Source: Gossypium raimondii (Eukaryota > Streptophyta > Magnoliopsida > Malvales > Malvaceae). From it: a DNA stretch of 64,000 nucleotides. Position numbers and translations under genes: made by a program. Of this stretch, positions 1 to 19,795 are shown in pieces (position 1 is the first letter of the stretch; the number at the start of each line of letters is the position of its first letter). The stretch spans positions 8,866,001 to 8,930,000 of the forward strand of contig NC_068569.1 in the NCBI RefSeq assembly GCF_025698545.1, in the 5' to 3' direction. A model generated the notes under the pieces. It saw nothing but the letters and a program-made list of their open reading frames with translations, searched no databases and was not told the origin of the DNA.

Positions 1-3000
1 TATAGTGGAATTCTGTACAGAATAGTATTATCTGTATGAATAAATAAATCAATTCAAAGGATTTGGAAATATTGTACCAGTATACGACAAGGAATTAGGG
101 GGATAGGTTAATTACATGAGATGATTGATAAGGGTGGACTTTAGTTAAGTTTGGTGACTTAATTAAAATTTTGAAAGGATTTAATGAATTTTAAAAAAAT
201 CATAAATCTAATTTAAACTGAAAAATTTTAGAAACTTAATAAGAATTTTACGAAATTTTGGAAAATGCTTTTTTTTTTTAATTTTTATAATCATCATTTT
301 GGTCGAAACCATAATTTTCACTGCGGGTAGCAATAATTATTTCCTTACGGTTTAATTAAAATTTTAAAACTCTAATAAAATTTTTAGAAAATTCTGGATA
401 AGACTTTTGGCACCGATGAACATCCGCCCCTGGTTGACAAAGCCTGAAGTCTTTCATTTGGACTTGCACAACTTCGTAAAAACAAACTTTCGTCTAAAGT
501 TCTAATTGAGTGACAGTTGTCACTTCTCAATAACTTTTTTGTTTTAATATGTCAAAGGTCCTTATACCTTTTGGAAATGTAAATTTTAGTCCTTTACTTT
601 AATTTTGAGAAATTGAGTAGCTATACAATTTTTTACTTAAAAATCTGGTTAGATTTGATTTATAGGAAAAAGGTAAAATAATTCTTTGGTCCAAACACTT
701 TAAATTTTAAAAATATATGAAAAATATAAAATTTCCTAAAATTCAAAAAGATGTGTTATTTACTTCAGAAATAGTAATAAGGTCTCTCCAAATTTTAAGC
801 TATTCCTTTGGTTCATATTACTTAAATTTGATAAGGTTTTTTATTTTAAATTAGATTAATTGTAAATAAAAATATTTTTATGTAAATTTAATTATAAAGT
901 GTATAAAATATTAATATAAAATAATTTTTAAATAACGATACAAATTCTGAATCCATTCAAATTAAGCTTAATATAAAATTTTTTTCAAAATACACCATAT
1001 TAAAGGAATTTTATATAAAATGGACACATTTTGGTAAAGTACAAAAGTTACAAATTAAGTCTTGAAATTCTATACGGTGTATTTTAAACAAAAAAATGTA
1101 AATATTTAAATTTAATTCACATCAAGTTGTATAATTATTTAATTCAAATCATTTATATAAAAAATATTTTGTTTAAATCAAGACCTAATTTATTTATTTG
1201 AAAAATAGTGTTTTAATTTTTATCATTTTATTGAAAATATGAAAAGACATTTAATTTTAAAACTTCCTTTTTTGGTAATTGTTTATGTGTTTTGAAATAG
1301 TTTGAATTAAATTGATAAAAAATGTAAATCATGAGGACTAAAAGAATTATTTTATTTTTACAATAACCTTATCATCAATTCTAATGATAAAATTGACGAA
1401 AAGACCAATATTTAATTTGTTATTAGTTGGATTATGCATCATAAAGGTTGATTATGATGTAATTTTTAAAAATGGAGTTTGCGCGTGTCCAACCCTATCA
1501 TTTCCATTCCCATCTCTAACATTTTATAAAGAAATTTAGAATCTTGTCACGTCATTTAATAATATTAAAAATTATTCCACATTAAAAATGTCATAAAGCA
1601 AAATTATGTGGGTGACGCGTACTCCTTTTAAAACCTTGAATGTAGTGAAGATATTTAAAGTTTTAAACTCTTTTAAAATTAGTTTCTTGATTTAAGATTG
1701 TGTGGTTGCGTTTTATTTTCGATATTTATCATGTTGGACACGTTAGAAAACTGATAAAGATGATTTTATTTCATGCGAACCTCACTAAGTGAAGTTGATC
1801 TATTTCATATTTTAATTTCTGATGTTATGCATTATGTTTCCAATAAAATGAAAAGCATAAGGGTGGATGTATAATAACTTAGATTAATTTGTTCGATTTA
1901 ATGTTATTTCGTTGAGTTTTATAAAAGTTTATTAAAAATTATTTTAAATTAAAAATTTCGCTTTGCCGTATATAAAAAATTATAAAATAAAAACCTGGCA
2001 ACATTATAACCTCGCTTATAAAACTTTTTATTTCGTGTAAAATAATTATATTTTAGAAGCAATCATTTTAAGTGTTTGCTTGATTTCTAAAGGAAAACAA
2101 AAAGAAGATAAATAAAGGCGCCATTGTTTTATTTGTTTATTTGCTCACAATGTTATTTACTTATATAAATATTTAAATAAAATTAATTATTGTTTATTAA
2201 ATGAATTCGAAATATTAGAAGATATTTATTTTTAAAAAGAAGGGTTGAATTGAATTTTTTGATACATTAGAGAAGGGGTGTGTGTTTCAGAGCTCAAATT
2301 ATTTCATACAGGTGTCCACATCAAGCACTTCCAAGATTCAACTATTACATTAGCGAGGGCATCGCCGGCTGAAATTTTATAATTAATAATTATTTTATAA
2401 AGGAACCTATATTTTTCAACAAACAATTTATGTTCCATTAAAATCTAGAATGAAGGTTGCGGTCCCAACTGTTGTCAAATCTTCTACTTTCAATCAATTT
2501 GACCCGACACTTATGATACTGAGATTAAATTTGATTTTTGTTTTTTATCTTGTTCATCGAAATACCGTTTGAATTTGAATTATCTTGGAAATTCAATATT
2601 ATTGTTTTATAAAATAAGTGAATATTAGCTTTTTTTTAGTCGTAGTGAATTTAAATATCACACAAAATGAACTGGCATTTTAAATTTAAATATAACCCTA
2701 GACCAAATATAAAAAAATTAGCATTGGAAGAAAAAAATTATTAAATCCAAACAAATTCTTGAAATCTATAAACTATATAAAAAGTTTATAAAAGGAAGAT
2801 CAACCTTTTTGTAAGCACGTAGCCCACCACGAGTACTCTTCCCTTTTGAAAAAGGTGTCCTTTTTAAGGAAATTTTTTAACTCATTTCACTAGCAGTATC
2901 ATATAATTTGAGAAAGGAAATAACAAGCACTCGTTATCATTAAATTTTATCAACACGACAAAAGTTTCAGCCTTAATATTAATAAAATATTACGGTACAT

Positions 3001-5506
3001 TGATAATCGATTTTATCACAATTCGATAGTATAACATATTTAAAACGATTACAAACAACTATCACAGTCAATAAATCGGCTCCCAATGGTAGATAAAATC
3101 AACAAAATCAACAAAAGAACAAATCGCTATCCAAAGTGGAGAGGATATTGACAAAACTATCCCTAAAATTACTTATAAAGACAATATTACATGTATAAGT
3201 AAAACTACTAAACGTGCTACAATAATTGATAAAATCTTTTAAAAGTAATGACTTAATAAAGAATAAAATAATAATAATATTCAAAGCAGCACAAGTCCAA
3301 ACCGAATTATGAAATAATTTATTATTCTGAAAAATTCTTAAAACAAAAATAAATTATCATTATGTCAAAACTTTATTGACTGAATAAATATCATTTACTT
3401 GCTAATATTGCAGTTAAATGATACAAAATATGATAAAAAGAATAATCAAACATAATATATGAACATAACATGACGCGAATGTTGATGATAGAAAAAGCAA
3501 AATTGTTAAAAGTTATAGAAATAACGTAAAAACATACACCAACATATTATGGAAGACAGTGTTAGATATAATTTTCCTTGCTGTTATTTAGTTAGCTATT
3601 GTTTAATACAAAATTAGTAAAGAAATAGCAGGTGGGGCAATCGTGGAAGAAGCCAGCGCTAACTCATAAAATTGACCGCAACTTTTGAAGAAGACTTTGA
3701 ATTTTATTAAATTAATGATCCAAAAAGTAGCAGTTTGGAAGATTTGTGTTTTAAGATTGATTGTGATTTGGGAACCATCTTACTTCCTCATAAAATTCGA
3801 ACAAAACAGTGCCTACAATTTTTTTTTAAAGATTGTTGCCGTGGCTTAAAGGCACAATCACACTTTAACATTTCAAATATTTAACCAAAATATCAAGTAA
3901 CAATCCCATCAAATCTAAAAAACAAAAAAAGTAAATATATTTGGAGAATAAAATCGTAAATGTATTAACTGAACTGGAAGATACTTTTATAGATTTTATT
4001 AAATGTATTGAAATTTTAAAATATATAAATATCCTTACTCTTGTAATTTTAATTTTAAACAAATTAAATTGATGTCATATCTATTTAACTTACAATTTCA
4101 AAGTTTTTTCTTAGAATTGACTTGGTATAAAGTGTTAACCATAATTTAATTTAAAATTACTAAAAACAATTATTTTATTAAATAAATTATATTATTATAA
4201 AAAATTCTATTTTTCTATAAAATCAATAGAAAATCATAAATAGTGAGATAAGCTAAGGATATTATTTTTAAAAACTTTAGAATTTTATTCGAGACTTCAT
4301 TTAGTCTTTATATAAATGTTGGTAAATATACTTTCCATATAAATTTTTGGGTAAATCACATCATTGTTGATTAAATTAAGGGTAAGTTTTTCATTTTGGC
4401 CACTTAACTAAAAAAATTTACAATTTTGTAACTAAATTATCCAAAAGTTTCCATTTAAGTGACTAAGCTATTAAAATTGATACTATATAGTTTTCTTTGT
4501 TCGCACTGTCTGTACAAATCGAAAGTCATCTCTCTCCTTCTATTTTATAGTTCAGCTTTTTTTTTTTGTAAAATAGTTTTGGACGTCACAAATCTACGAG
4601 CTACAATTCAAACAATTTTTTTCTCCAATCTTCGACATTGATCATTAGATCAACTTAGATTTAAGGTATTTTCTTCTATTCGTCGATGAGTATTAATCTA
4701 CTGTACCGATAGTCAAATTGTCGTTTGGAGCTCGCTAGCAGAACTTTAAAAAAAAAACTAAACAACTCGATGACTTAAACAAAAACTTTCAAATAATTCA
4801 ATTATTAAAATATAAATCTTTTAATTAAGTGACCAAAACAAATCCATAGTTATGGTAATTTATCTTAAATCTTTTCATCCATGATAAAAGAAGAATAAAA
4901 AGCCAAGTCAGGGTTAAAATTCACTTTTGTCCACTAGCGTTTGGACATTTGGTGCCAGCTAAATAATTAAGGATGTGATACATTAAATTATGGTGAATGA
5001 GAATTTGCGGATACATATTTATAGCTTAATACGTTATTAAAACTGAGAAAATATGGATAAGAAAATTGTCAATTTGCCTTATTCTTTTAATGGATCTATA
5101 AACTCGTTCTAATAAATATATTGAAAAATAAAATAAAAAATCAATTTGCTGTGACTAATCAACATGATCATATATTTATTTTATCTATCAATAAACTAAA
5201 CATACCATCATCACCCAACTTTATTTATGCAAATAATAGAAAACTATATAGTCAATGCCGGATGGCTGCTATGAGGCAATCATGGAAGGAGACCTCACCT
5301 TTATAATTTATTCTTTCTTCTAATAGAATTAAGAACAAAATTACTCAAAAAATAAAAAAGGTTTATACATTTGTGAACATATCTATACATACGATTATGT
5401 AATGACAAATATTTATTTTAGGTAAAAAATATAGGCGTAAATGCATTATTAGATACTCTGTATCTACGTTATAGTTTTTAATAAGATATCGTATTTATTT
5501 AAATAT
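1..5506. other. AT-rich intergenic DNA, no gene recognised
   Basis: The stretch is very A+T-rich with many homopolymer A and T runs. The few open frames are short, low in complexity and lack recognisable domains, and no splice-connected coding exons could be built on either strand. It contains one imperfect inverted-repeat structure (about 4379-4867, listed separately). It is probably decayed transposon sequence, but I could not assign most of it to a family. Confidence 0.6.
4379..4867. repeat. Imperfect inverted-repeat element (MITE-like)
   Basis: The left arm (about 4379-4463) and the right arm (about 4771-4867) are imperfect reverse complements. Both carry a TTTTGGyCACTTAAyTAAAA-like core and run out to a GTAA/TTAC-type edge. 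About 300 bp lie between the arms, including a CT-rich stretch. No clear target-site duplication was found, so the family is not assigned. The 'cacttaac' type of arm resembles the long terminal inverted repeats of plant Mutator-like MITEs. Confidence 0.45.
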
Positions 5507-5514
5507 GTCAATGA

Positions 5515-6051
5515 TAAAGGTGAGCAAAATCGATTCGATTCGAAAAACCGATAAAAATTTCAAATTTTGAATTAAATAGTTTGAATTAATCGAGTTATTT
5601 GGATCAACTCAATTAAAATCAAAATTTTCGTTTTAACTCAAATATAAATTACGCAATTCAAATTATCCGAATAAGAAAAAGGTAAAACTACGTTGTATTG
5701 ATAATTTTTACATTTTCTAAAGTTAAAAGTCAAAATCATTAAGTTAAAAGGTAAAACTACGTCGTTTTTATAAATGTTTACCCTTTAATTTAAAAGGAAA
5801 AACCATTATATTGTTTATGTAGTTAAATAATTTTGAACTTAGTCTATTAGTTAAATAATTGGTCCATGTAAATGCAACATTGAGTATAAATAATAAGATT
5901 CATTAATTCGACTCGAAATTTTTTGACTCGATTCGATTTGATTCGAAAAAATTTCAAATCGAGTTTAGTTGCTAAAATAGGATTCATCAACTTGATTAAC
6001 TCAAATTTTTTTGACTCGATTCAACTCGACTCGATCAAATACTCATCCTTA
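5515..6051. mobile_element. Short non-autonomous hAT-type element
   Basis: The ends are TAAAGGTGAGCA at the left and the reverse complement of TAAGGATGAGTA at the right. They are flanked by a near-perfect 8-bp duplication, GTCAATGA at 5507-5514 and GTCAATGG at 6052-6059. Subterminal regions are packed with CGATTCGA/TCGACTCG-type repeats in inverted orientation. An 8-bp duplication with short TIRs and subterminal repeats is the hallmark of hAT elements. The 537-bp size leaves no room for a transposase. It shares its subterminal repeats and TIR with the larger element at 36204-39377, so the two belong to one family. The decayed TIR suggests an older insertion. Confidence 0.75.
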
Positions 6052-6059
6052 GTCAATGG

Positions 6060-9000
6060 GATGACATTTGAGGAAGTGGAGGCTTTTACTTGGTTTTTCA
6101 AGTTAGTATTGTTGGAGTTATAAATGAATTGAAATGGATAGATTTCTGTTTAATGGTTATTTATTTGTTTTTTTAAATTATATATTCTCTAATTTTCAAA
6201 AATTATGTGTGTATTTTTATATATTTAAATTTAATGAATTAATTTTGAATATTAAAAAAGTGTTCATAAACATATAATTAAATATATTTGTGAACAATCA
6301 ACAAACAAATATATTTTTAGATAAAAATAAAACATGAATGATAAAATTAATTATATAATAATCCAATGATAAATAAATTTTAAACAATAACATTAATTTC
6401 ATTTATGGTCCTAATTATTGTGTGTTTTTCTACACATGCCCATATAAATGAGGATAAACCCATGTTTCATTACTTCTTTAAAACTTAATGATTTGTTATT
6501 TATTATACAAAATGCAAACAAAAATATAATTTATAAAATAAATAAATGAAATCAAAGTTAATTAAATTAGAATTAAATAAAATTTTGCATTATAAATGTT
6601 CAACAAATAAATTTCATAAAAGAATATTAAAAAGAAAATTTTCTCTATAATCTTTATTTTTTTATTGTATATTTGAGATTTTATGTTATCTACATAATCG
6701 TTATTGTCGCTTGTTGTATTAAACTCAGCAATTTATTTTATTAATGATAATTATTTTTAAAAAGGAAAATTGATAGCTTCCTCAACTTAATTGCAATAAG
6801 AAGAACAAGATAGAAAATAAATTTTCCCTTTATATCATGTGTAAGATATCCTATTTAGTTGAACTAAATTCAAATTTAAAAAAATTATAATTCAAAGCTT
6901 AACTTTAAACTCAAAATTATAAATTAGCTTAAATTAAAATTTGAGATTACTTTTCTGTTTAAAATTGATTTGAGATAAAATCATATTACTCAAATTCCTT
7001 CGATAAAACTTGATTAATAAGTTAGCTTACTTAGTCATATTTTATATTCTATTTCTAACATACTTGAGTTCCAATTAGAATTTCACGTTTTTAATAAAAA
7101 AATTAAACTAGAAACTTGTTCAAATTAAAGATTCAGTATACTCGAATTTAGCTAATTTGATAACGTGAGGTAGTTTAGCTTGAGCTCAATTTTTTCTTTA
7201 TACATTTAAGTCCAGCTCTTTTCTTCTTCTTCTTTTTTCTCGAAACGTAAGGGCAAGGAAGAATCTAAATAAAATAAGAGAAAATATATAAAAATGATTT
7301 AATATTAAGAAAAGGGTTAAACTTAAGTAAATCAAATGTCAACGATAGTGTTAAAAAGAAAATGTCAACCAGTGACTTATGACATGTTACGCTTTATATT
7401 TAAAACATGTACCATTGGTGTAATCAAGAATGAGATGGCATTGGCTGCGAGTATAAAAAATCCATTAAAAATTGAAAGAGTGTCATAAAAATGTTTATAC
7501 AATCTCAATCTAAAATTATATTTATAAATTCATGTAACCTATATTTGCTTAATTTGATTAATGTGTTTCATTCTATATTAGTATATTATTTCTAGTACAT
7601 TGAAGCTTTAATTATTTATTTTATGTGGTAGAAATATCTAATACAAATATTGAATCAATTTGAATCTTATGTGTATGGCAAATACTACTATATTATCAAG
7701 CCTAACTAATATTTAAAAAAATCATATATAAATATATAAATATATAAAAGTATTTAAATTTATGCCAATATAAATTAATCATTTTATTTAAGAAAAGTCA
7801 AAATGATACCTTAAGTTTTTGACACGTCATGCAATTATGTTATCTCAATCGATTCAACATTTTTACGTAAATTATAATCATTATTTAAGTTTGATTATAA
7901 ATTTATTTGTATAACATATCACTTTAAAAATTTTAAATAGTTTATTAAAATTAAATAATATATACTTAATATAATTGAAATTATTGATCCCAAAATATTA
8001 AAAGTGTCTCAATTTTTTTAATTAAAATTGATCTAAGAGACATAAGGCATATATATTTGCCCAATGTTTTTTGACCCGAAATATAATAAACCCAATGTTC
8101 TAGGAATACTGTCTTCGAACTGAATGATGAATTGTCGTGTCTGTCAAAGATTCTTTGTTTACCACACGCTACACAGCATGGTTTGGTTGGCATCAATCAA
8201 GTCCGTCTCTGTCCAAAATGCGAGCAAACAATTTACTTTTGTTAAGACTTTTGATGGTTAAATTAAATTTAGCTCCATCTTACTTATAGTCGTGGATTTT
8301 TGGAATTCTTTTTTTGGTTATAAGCTAACAATTTTATTTACCAAAAAGAGCAACATAATTTGGTAAAAAAAAGGTTTCTATCCTGTTTCAGAAAAGGATA
8401 TAGCGTAGCCCATCCCGACAAAATCGATTGTCCCTAAACACTAGATTGTATTAGGCATAGGAACTAACAAAAAAAGATTAAATTTAATTCAAGTTAGTGG
8501 TTTTTTTTCAATAAATTTTGAGTAATTTGTTAACAAATAATGATAAATTTTTTATAATTACAAGCTTTACAATATAGATTTTATCCAATTTGAATATTCA
8601 GCAGATATACTTTGTGAAATACCATATTAAACTTTCAATTTTTTATATAATATCTACTTTTTAGTCGTAATCTCTTTTCGACTTTTAAATTAAAAGAAAC
8701 ACATGCTTAAATATATTTGAACCCACAAATTTTAATGGCTTTTGATTAATTTTTTGTTCTCTTTTATACCTTTAATCCAATTATATACTTTTATGTTGAA
8801 TAACGTGTTTCTTATTTATATATTATATTTTAATTTTTTTTCTAAGGGTCTCTAACTAAAATAGTAAAAAAATGAATAAAAAGAAACAAATTTTTTTTTT
8901 TTGAAATTTTTAAAGAAATATGATATTGTTACACCTTCAAAAAAAAGTTTGACATTGTTACACATTGGGGCTCCACCATCACTATATTGCTTAAGGCACC

Positions 9001-10050
9001 GTATCACCACATTGGCACCGCCACATACACTATTCCACCATAGCTTGCAAGCAACTCTCGATCATGTCCTCGCCTTGCTTTTTAAAAACCTCAACTTCTC
9101 CACCTATATCGTATGCCTCTTCGTCCAACAGAGTAAATCATTTCCTACTATCATCACGATCTCTTTCACCCCACTTCCTTGTATCAGCAAATATTTATTT
9201 TGGTTCGATATTATACATAAGTTTTCAGTTTGTCACCTTAAAAAGTTATTTGTTATACTTTCATTTCATCTCGCAAGTCTACATTGCAAAAAATTGCGGT
9301 ATGACATGGAAAACCAATCAAACCTTGGCATGTGGACAACTTTGCGACGCTCTTATTTTTCCACATGGATTTTTGAATCTATTTTCTTAAAAGAAAAACT
9401 AAATAATAAAAATATCAAAGGCTTGAACTTATGAATGTCGGAGGGGTGAGTTAGTAGAAAATATCATTAATTCTGTTAACATATTTAATAGCTTTAAAAG
9501 GGTTGACTATCCTCCTCCTTTGCCTTTTTGAAGTTTTTCCGACGGTAAAACAAGGATAACTAAATAAAATTAATAAGATTAACAGGGACACCAACAGGAC
9601 ATGACTCACGCATCAATTCCCCTGAGAAGCACACACACCACTGCAATACAGACCAGAAAATACAAAGGAAGAAAGACACCCACAGCTCTAGAAAGAAACT
9701 GCAGGCTGAAACTATTCTTGCATTGCATTACGTGGATTCTGCAATCTCTGTTTCGTTTTTAATGCTTTCTGAGTCTGACAAACGTTGAGGAATGGATATA
9801 CTATGGGGACCCACTCCACAATCCAAAGGAAATCGCTTCAATGGTCGATATGTGAGTTAAGGTACCAGAATGATTAAATTTTTTTAAGGAATTGAATTTA
9901 GGATTTTTTATATACTACAGGGTAAAAGTTAGATATTAAGCCTTTTAAAACAAGGCCGCGGCCCAGCCCGAAAAGTTAAAAACCCACTCAATACAATCAT
10001 ATAGGCGTCATATAAAATCCCAAAGGCCAAAACCTCGAACCGGGCAAAGA
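6060..10050. other. Intergenic DNA upstream of the FAM32A-like gene
   Basis: AT-rich sequence without a supportable gene. A longer open stretch at about 8900-9434 has a biased, low-complexity translation and no recognisable domain or splice context. From about 9590 to 9850 the base composition becomes more balanced, but I could not connect it to any known protein. The last few hundred bases should hold the promoter of the downstream + strand gene. Confidence 0.55.
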
Positions 10051-10291
10051 AGTGTCTCTTCTCTCCTAACCTTTCCTTTCGCTTGGAGAATCGGATAGGA
10101 GGTATATCGCTTGTTTATAAGATCTTCAAATCCAATTTCAAATTTGACCATCCAAATATTTATTTCTTGTCAAATCGGAATTGCTCACCCGCTAAAGGTG
10201 AGATGTTGATTTGATTTTCGCTTTCCTTCTTCTTGTTTTAGGGTTTGCAAATTGATGTTAAATTGGAATCGCTTTCAGGGGGAAAGGGAAA

Positions 10292-11614
10292 ATGTCATCA
10301 TACGAAAACGTTGTAGGTGGGAAGCTGAAGCTGAAGGGAAAAGCCTTGGATGTTAAGGCTGGTGGAATCAAGAAGAAAAAGAAACATAAGAAGCAAATTC
10401 AACATGATGACCAAATTACCCAGAACGATCCCTCTGATGCCGCTTCTGCTGGTTTGTTTTCTTTTCTCCCTTTTTGACTATGTTAACTGGATTCGGGTGT
10501 GACTGTCGTCTATATATCCAACACGCTATGTTCAGTTTTTTCTTTGTTACTCATGTTCAATTATGGGTATGTGTCGATTCTGAGTATCAAATAAGTATAC
10601 TTCAAAAAAAAGGAGCGGAGCGACATTGCTTTTTCATAATATGACAAATTTTCTTTTCCTTTTGTTTACTCAAATTTATTACGTTTATCTGCTTTTAGGT
10701 GAAGGAAAATCCCTGTTCTCTAAAGTGTTCGTGCTTTGTTCCCGTGAAAATCCGCTAAAACGTATTAGCGAAACATAATTCTTAGTCTTTTTGCTGGTTA
10801 AATGGCTTTTAAACAGTGCATTAGTGAGACATTCAAATCTGTATGGCTGCATCCATGGTCTTTTGCTTGACTGGAATTAGGGTGAACTGGTGTTATAAAT
10901 GGTACAAAGCGCATTCTAGGCACCATTAATTAATAAACTCAAAAGAGTTGTCTAGTTTATTCTTCTATACCTGCGATATTTTCTTTTCTTTTCTATTCTT
11001 TTTTGTTGGCCAAGATGCATGATTTTATGGTTTCATGTCTTAAAGAAATCAAAGAGAACACAAATCATGTTGCCTTTTTTCCATGTTTAAACCCTAAAGT
11101 GCTTTTGTTGTCTGGTGTAGCGGTGCTTACCTTAAAAACATTGGAACGGACTAGAATTTCTACAGTTATATATATGTGCGTACATGACTATAACATTGTC
11201 TTGTTTATACACAATTTTTTTGACTCAGCCTACTTGTATCATGTTACACTGTTAATTTATTTGGTTCAACATTCTTCCATGTTTCCATTATTAAGTTCCG
11301 CATATCATAATTGTTTCTAAATCTTATAATTTTAGCCGGTACTTGACATAGGTGAAACCACGGAAGTTTCTGTTGATCCCAATGAAGAAGATATCAACAA
11401 TGCAGAGAAGTCAAGTGGGGAGAAGGCGGCTCCTCATTATGATGATCATCTTACCCCAGCAGAGAGACGATACATTGAGCAGAGGGAGCAGCTCGACGTT
11501 CATAGGTTGGCTAAGCAAGCTAATAAATCTCACCGTGATAGAATCCAGGATTTCAATCAATATCTGGCAAACATGAGTGAGCATTATGACATTCCGAAAG
11601 TTGGTCCCGGTTAA
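10292..11614 (+). CDS. FAM32A: FAM32A-like nuclear protein
   Basis: Two coding exons, 10292-10451 and 11352-11614, join in phase to give 140 aa. The N-terminus has the conserved 'GGKLKLKGKALDVKAGG' block followed by a lysine-rich tract (KKKKKHKK, a likely nuclear localisation signal). The C-terminus carries the family signature: LTPAERRYIEQREQ, KSHRDRIQDFN, then YLANMSEHYDIPKVGPG at the end. Human FAM32A is a late-acting component of the spliceosomal C* complex; a splicing role here is inference from the family. The acceptor after 11351 is chosen because the earlier AG at 11335 would give an in-frame stop. A 5' UTR intron is likely (about 10102-10278), and it contains a telo-box-like TAGGGTTT. 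The gene converges on the V-ATPase gene downstream. Identity is secure. Confidence 0.93.
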
Positions 11615-13136
11615 TTCACGCAAAACGAAGGTAATCTTCTCAGTGGTTTCGGAAGGAACTTCTTTGTGTTATGTACCAAAGGTCAACAACAGAGAACTGC
11701 TTTGTTTTATGGAGGTTGTTTGATGGTATATCACAGATTATGCATTTAATTTGTCGTTGCTGCATTCAATCTCCATCACTTCCTGCATTTAGTTTGTAGT
11801 TACTGTTTTGTGGAGGCTATATGTTTTTACTAGCGCTTGCCATCATGGTCAGTATGAATGGTACTGTTTGGTTCGATTTTGAAAAAAAAGTTTATGGCTA
11901 ACGTGCTTTTTAGTTATTTAGAAACTGAACTGAACACAATAGATAATTGGGATCAGCCGTAACGAATTTCAGCGGTTTTAAAAATCTCTTTTTTCTTGGA
12001 TTTGGTCTGAATTACATTAGATTTTTCAGCTTATGAAAACAAGTAAGATCAAATACATTCAGGTGGCATTTAGGAACTAATATTTCAGAAATTGGATTTC
12101 AAAAATAATGTAAATTAAGTAGTAAATTATTTTAAAATATAGCATTTATTATCATTTCTCGGATTTGTTAGAAGCCTAGAAGTAATGAAGAAAATTTTAA
12201 AATTTTCTTTTAATTTGACCATATTTTGTATTTTTCTAATATATGATACATTAAAGTTCAATTAATTTGTTTACTTCATTCTTTCCATGACCCTTTGAGT
12301 TCATTATAAGAATTGGTGATACGTCGTGTTTTGTCATTTAAATCAGTTGTTTTTTTTAAATTTTTCTTACCAATTATCAATTCTTTTTTTCGATTAAGAC
12401 TATTAAGTTATGAAAATAAAAATAAAACATTACTTTAACTTAGTTTTTCCCTCATGTTTTTAAATCATAACGAATATTTCTATTTCTTAAATCATAAATT
12501 TTGAATTAGTAAAATGCTTTCTTTTTAAAGTCATTGTGAGCAAACGCTCAAAGGTTAAACGTAGAGGAGTAATGATAAGAGAGTTCAGTTTTCAAATAGA
12601 ATTGAGATAATTTATCACAGGAGAGATTCATATCATCCATGGAAGCAAACAAGTAAACAGAGGAGGCAAAAGCTCTCTTGGACATGGAATGGAGACAAAG
12701 CTCCCAAAAAACAGACAGGACAAAAACCTCACAAATACGAAGGAGAACCAAGCTCACAAAAAAGCAGCGGGGGAGACGGCTCCTATTCAACGATGACCAA
12801 ATAGATTGAACTAATAATGCACAATACACATCACCAATCCAGCAAAAGAACCAAGGGAAAACCTATTTTCATCTTGTTGGCAAAAGAGTTCTATCCCAAG
12901 AGTAATAATAATAAGTTTAATGGATTTCCTTCTCTCCTTTTTTTTTGGGAGGGGGGAGGGGCAAATGGATATAGCAATTTAGTAGATCAAAATTTAGGTT
13001 TCGTTTTTTGATCCAAAAAATTTAGAATTACTACGGGTTTTCGGAGATACTGTCAATTTGCAAACCGAAAAAGCAGGAGCAGGCATAGCCACTCTCACCC
13101 CAGCCAAACTCAACGAAGAAATTAAATAATAAATGA
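11615..13136. other. Convergent intergenic region between FAM32A-like gene and VHA-A
   Basis: This holds the 3' UTR of the FAM32A-like gene (to perhaps 11.9 kb), then AT-rich DNA, then a more balanced stretch (about 12.55-12.83 kb) with an open frame on the minus strand that matches nothing I recognise. No splice-consistent gene was found. Confidence 0.5.
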
Positions 13137-13141
13137 ACATT

Positions 13142-13147
13142 TTTATT
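13142..13147 (-). terminator. Candidate poly(A) signal of VHA-A
   Basis: TTTATT on the + strand reads AATAAA on the minus strand, about 260 bp past the VHA-A stop codon. This is a normal 3' UTR length in plants. Only the motif and its position support the call. Confidence 0.4.
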
Positions 13148-13405
13148 GCAAAAAGTACATGAAATAATAAATTACGGTTCCAATCTCCTGCTGTCAAAAA
13201 GGGAAAGTGCAAACAATAATAATACATAATAACGAATTCAAAGCTAGAGCAGTCTAGAATTAGGCCAACAGAAGCTAAAACGCGTGCACAACATGCATCT
13301 ACCCAGATAAACAAGGACACGGAAACAGAGAAAGCGAGAGCCTAGTGATTTTAGCCCGACAATTGAAACATTGGGGCCAGGAAAGTCAAATCTTTAAACT
13401 TTCGT

Positions 13406-19622
<6,217 letters not shown>

Positions 19623-19787
19623 TTTTTTCCCTTTCTTACTCAAAAGAAATTAGACAAGAATGAAACTAATCCGATCAAGTTTTGATCGAGCGAAGGAGTT
19701 CAGCTTGGATATTTCAAGATCTGATAAAACTAGTAGAGTCGATTCGATTGTAGTAGAGAAAGAAAAAAAAGATATTAAGTATCTTTC

Positions 19788-19795
19788 AAAACCCT
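19788..19795 (+). promoter_or_regulatory. Telo-box (AAACCCTA) upstream of VHA-A
   Basis: AAACCCTA lies about 165 bp before the VHA-A start codon, in the probable 5' UTR or promoter. Telo-boxes are frequent near transcription starts of plant genes for translation and growth. The same motif occurs near the 5' ends of the FAM32A-like and carrier genes in this window. An 8-mer in AT-rich DNA is weak evidence. Confidence 0.35.

Noticed and set aside
8901-9434. Longest open frame in the first 10 kb (177 codons, + strand)
   Set aside because: Composition is low in complexity and rich in Leu/Phe/His/Ser from T/C-rich DNA, with an overlapping open frame in another phase, no domain and no splice context.
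12548-12829. Minus-strand open frame of 93 codons between two convergent genes
   Set aside because: Lies beyond the likely VHA-A poly(A) site, shows no conserved motif and cannot be joined in phase to VHA-A, whose 623 codons are already complete.
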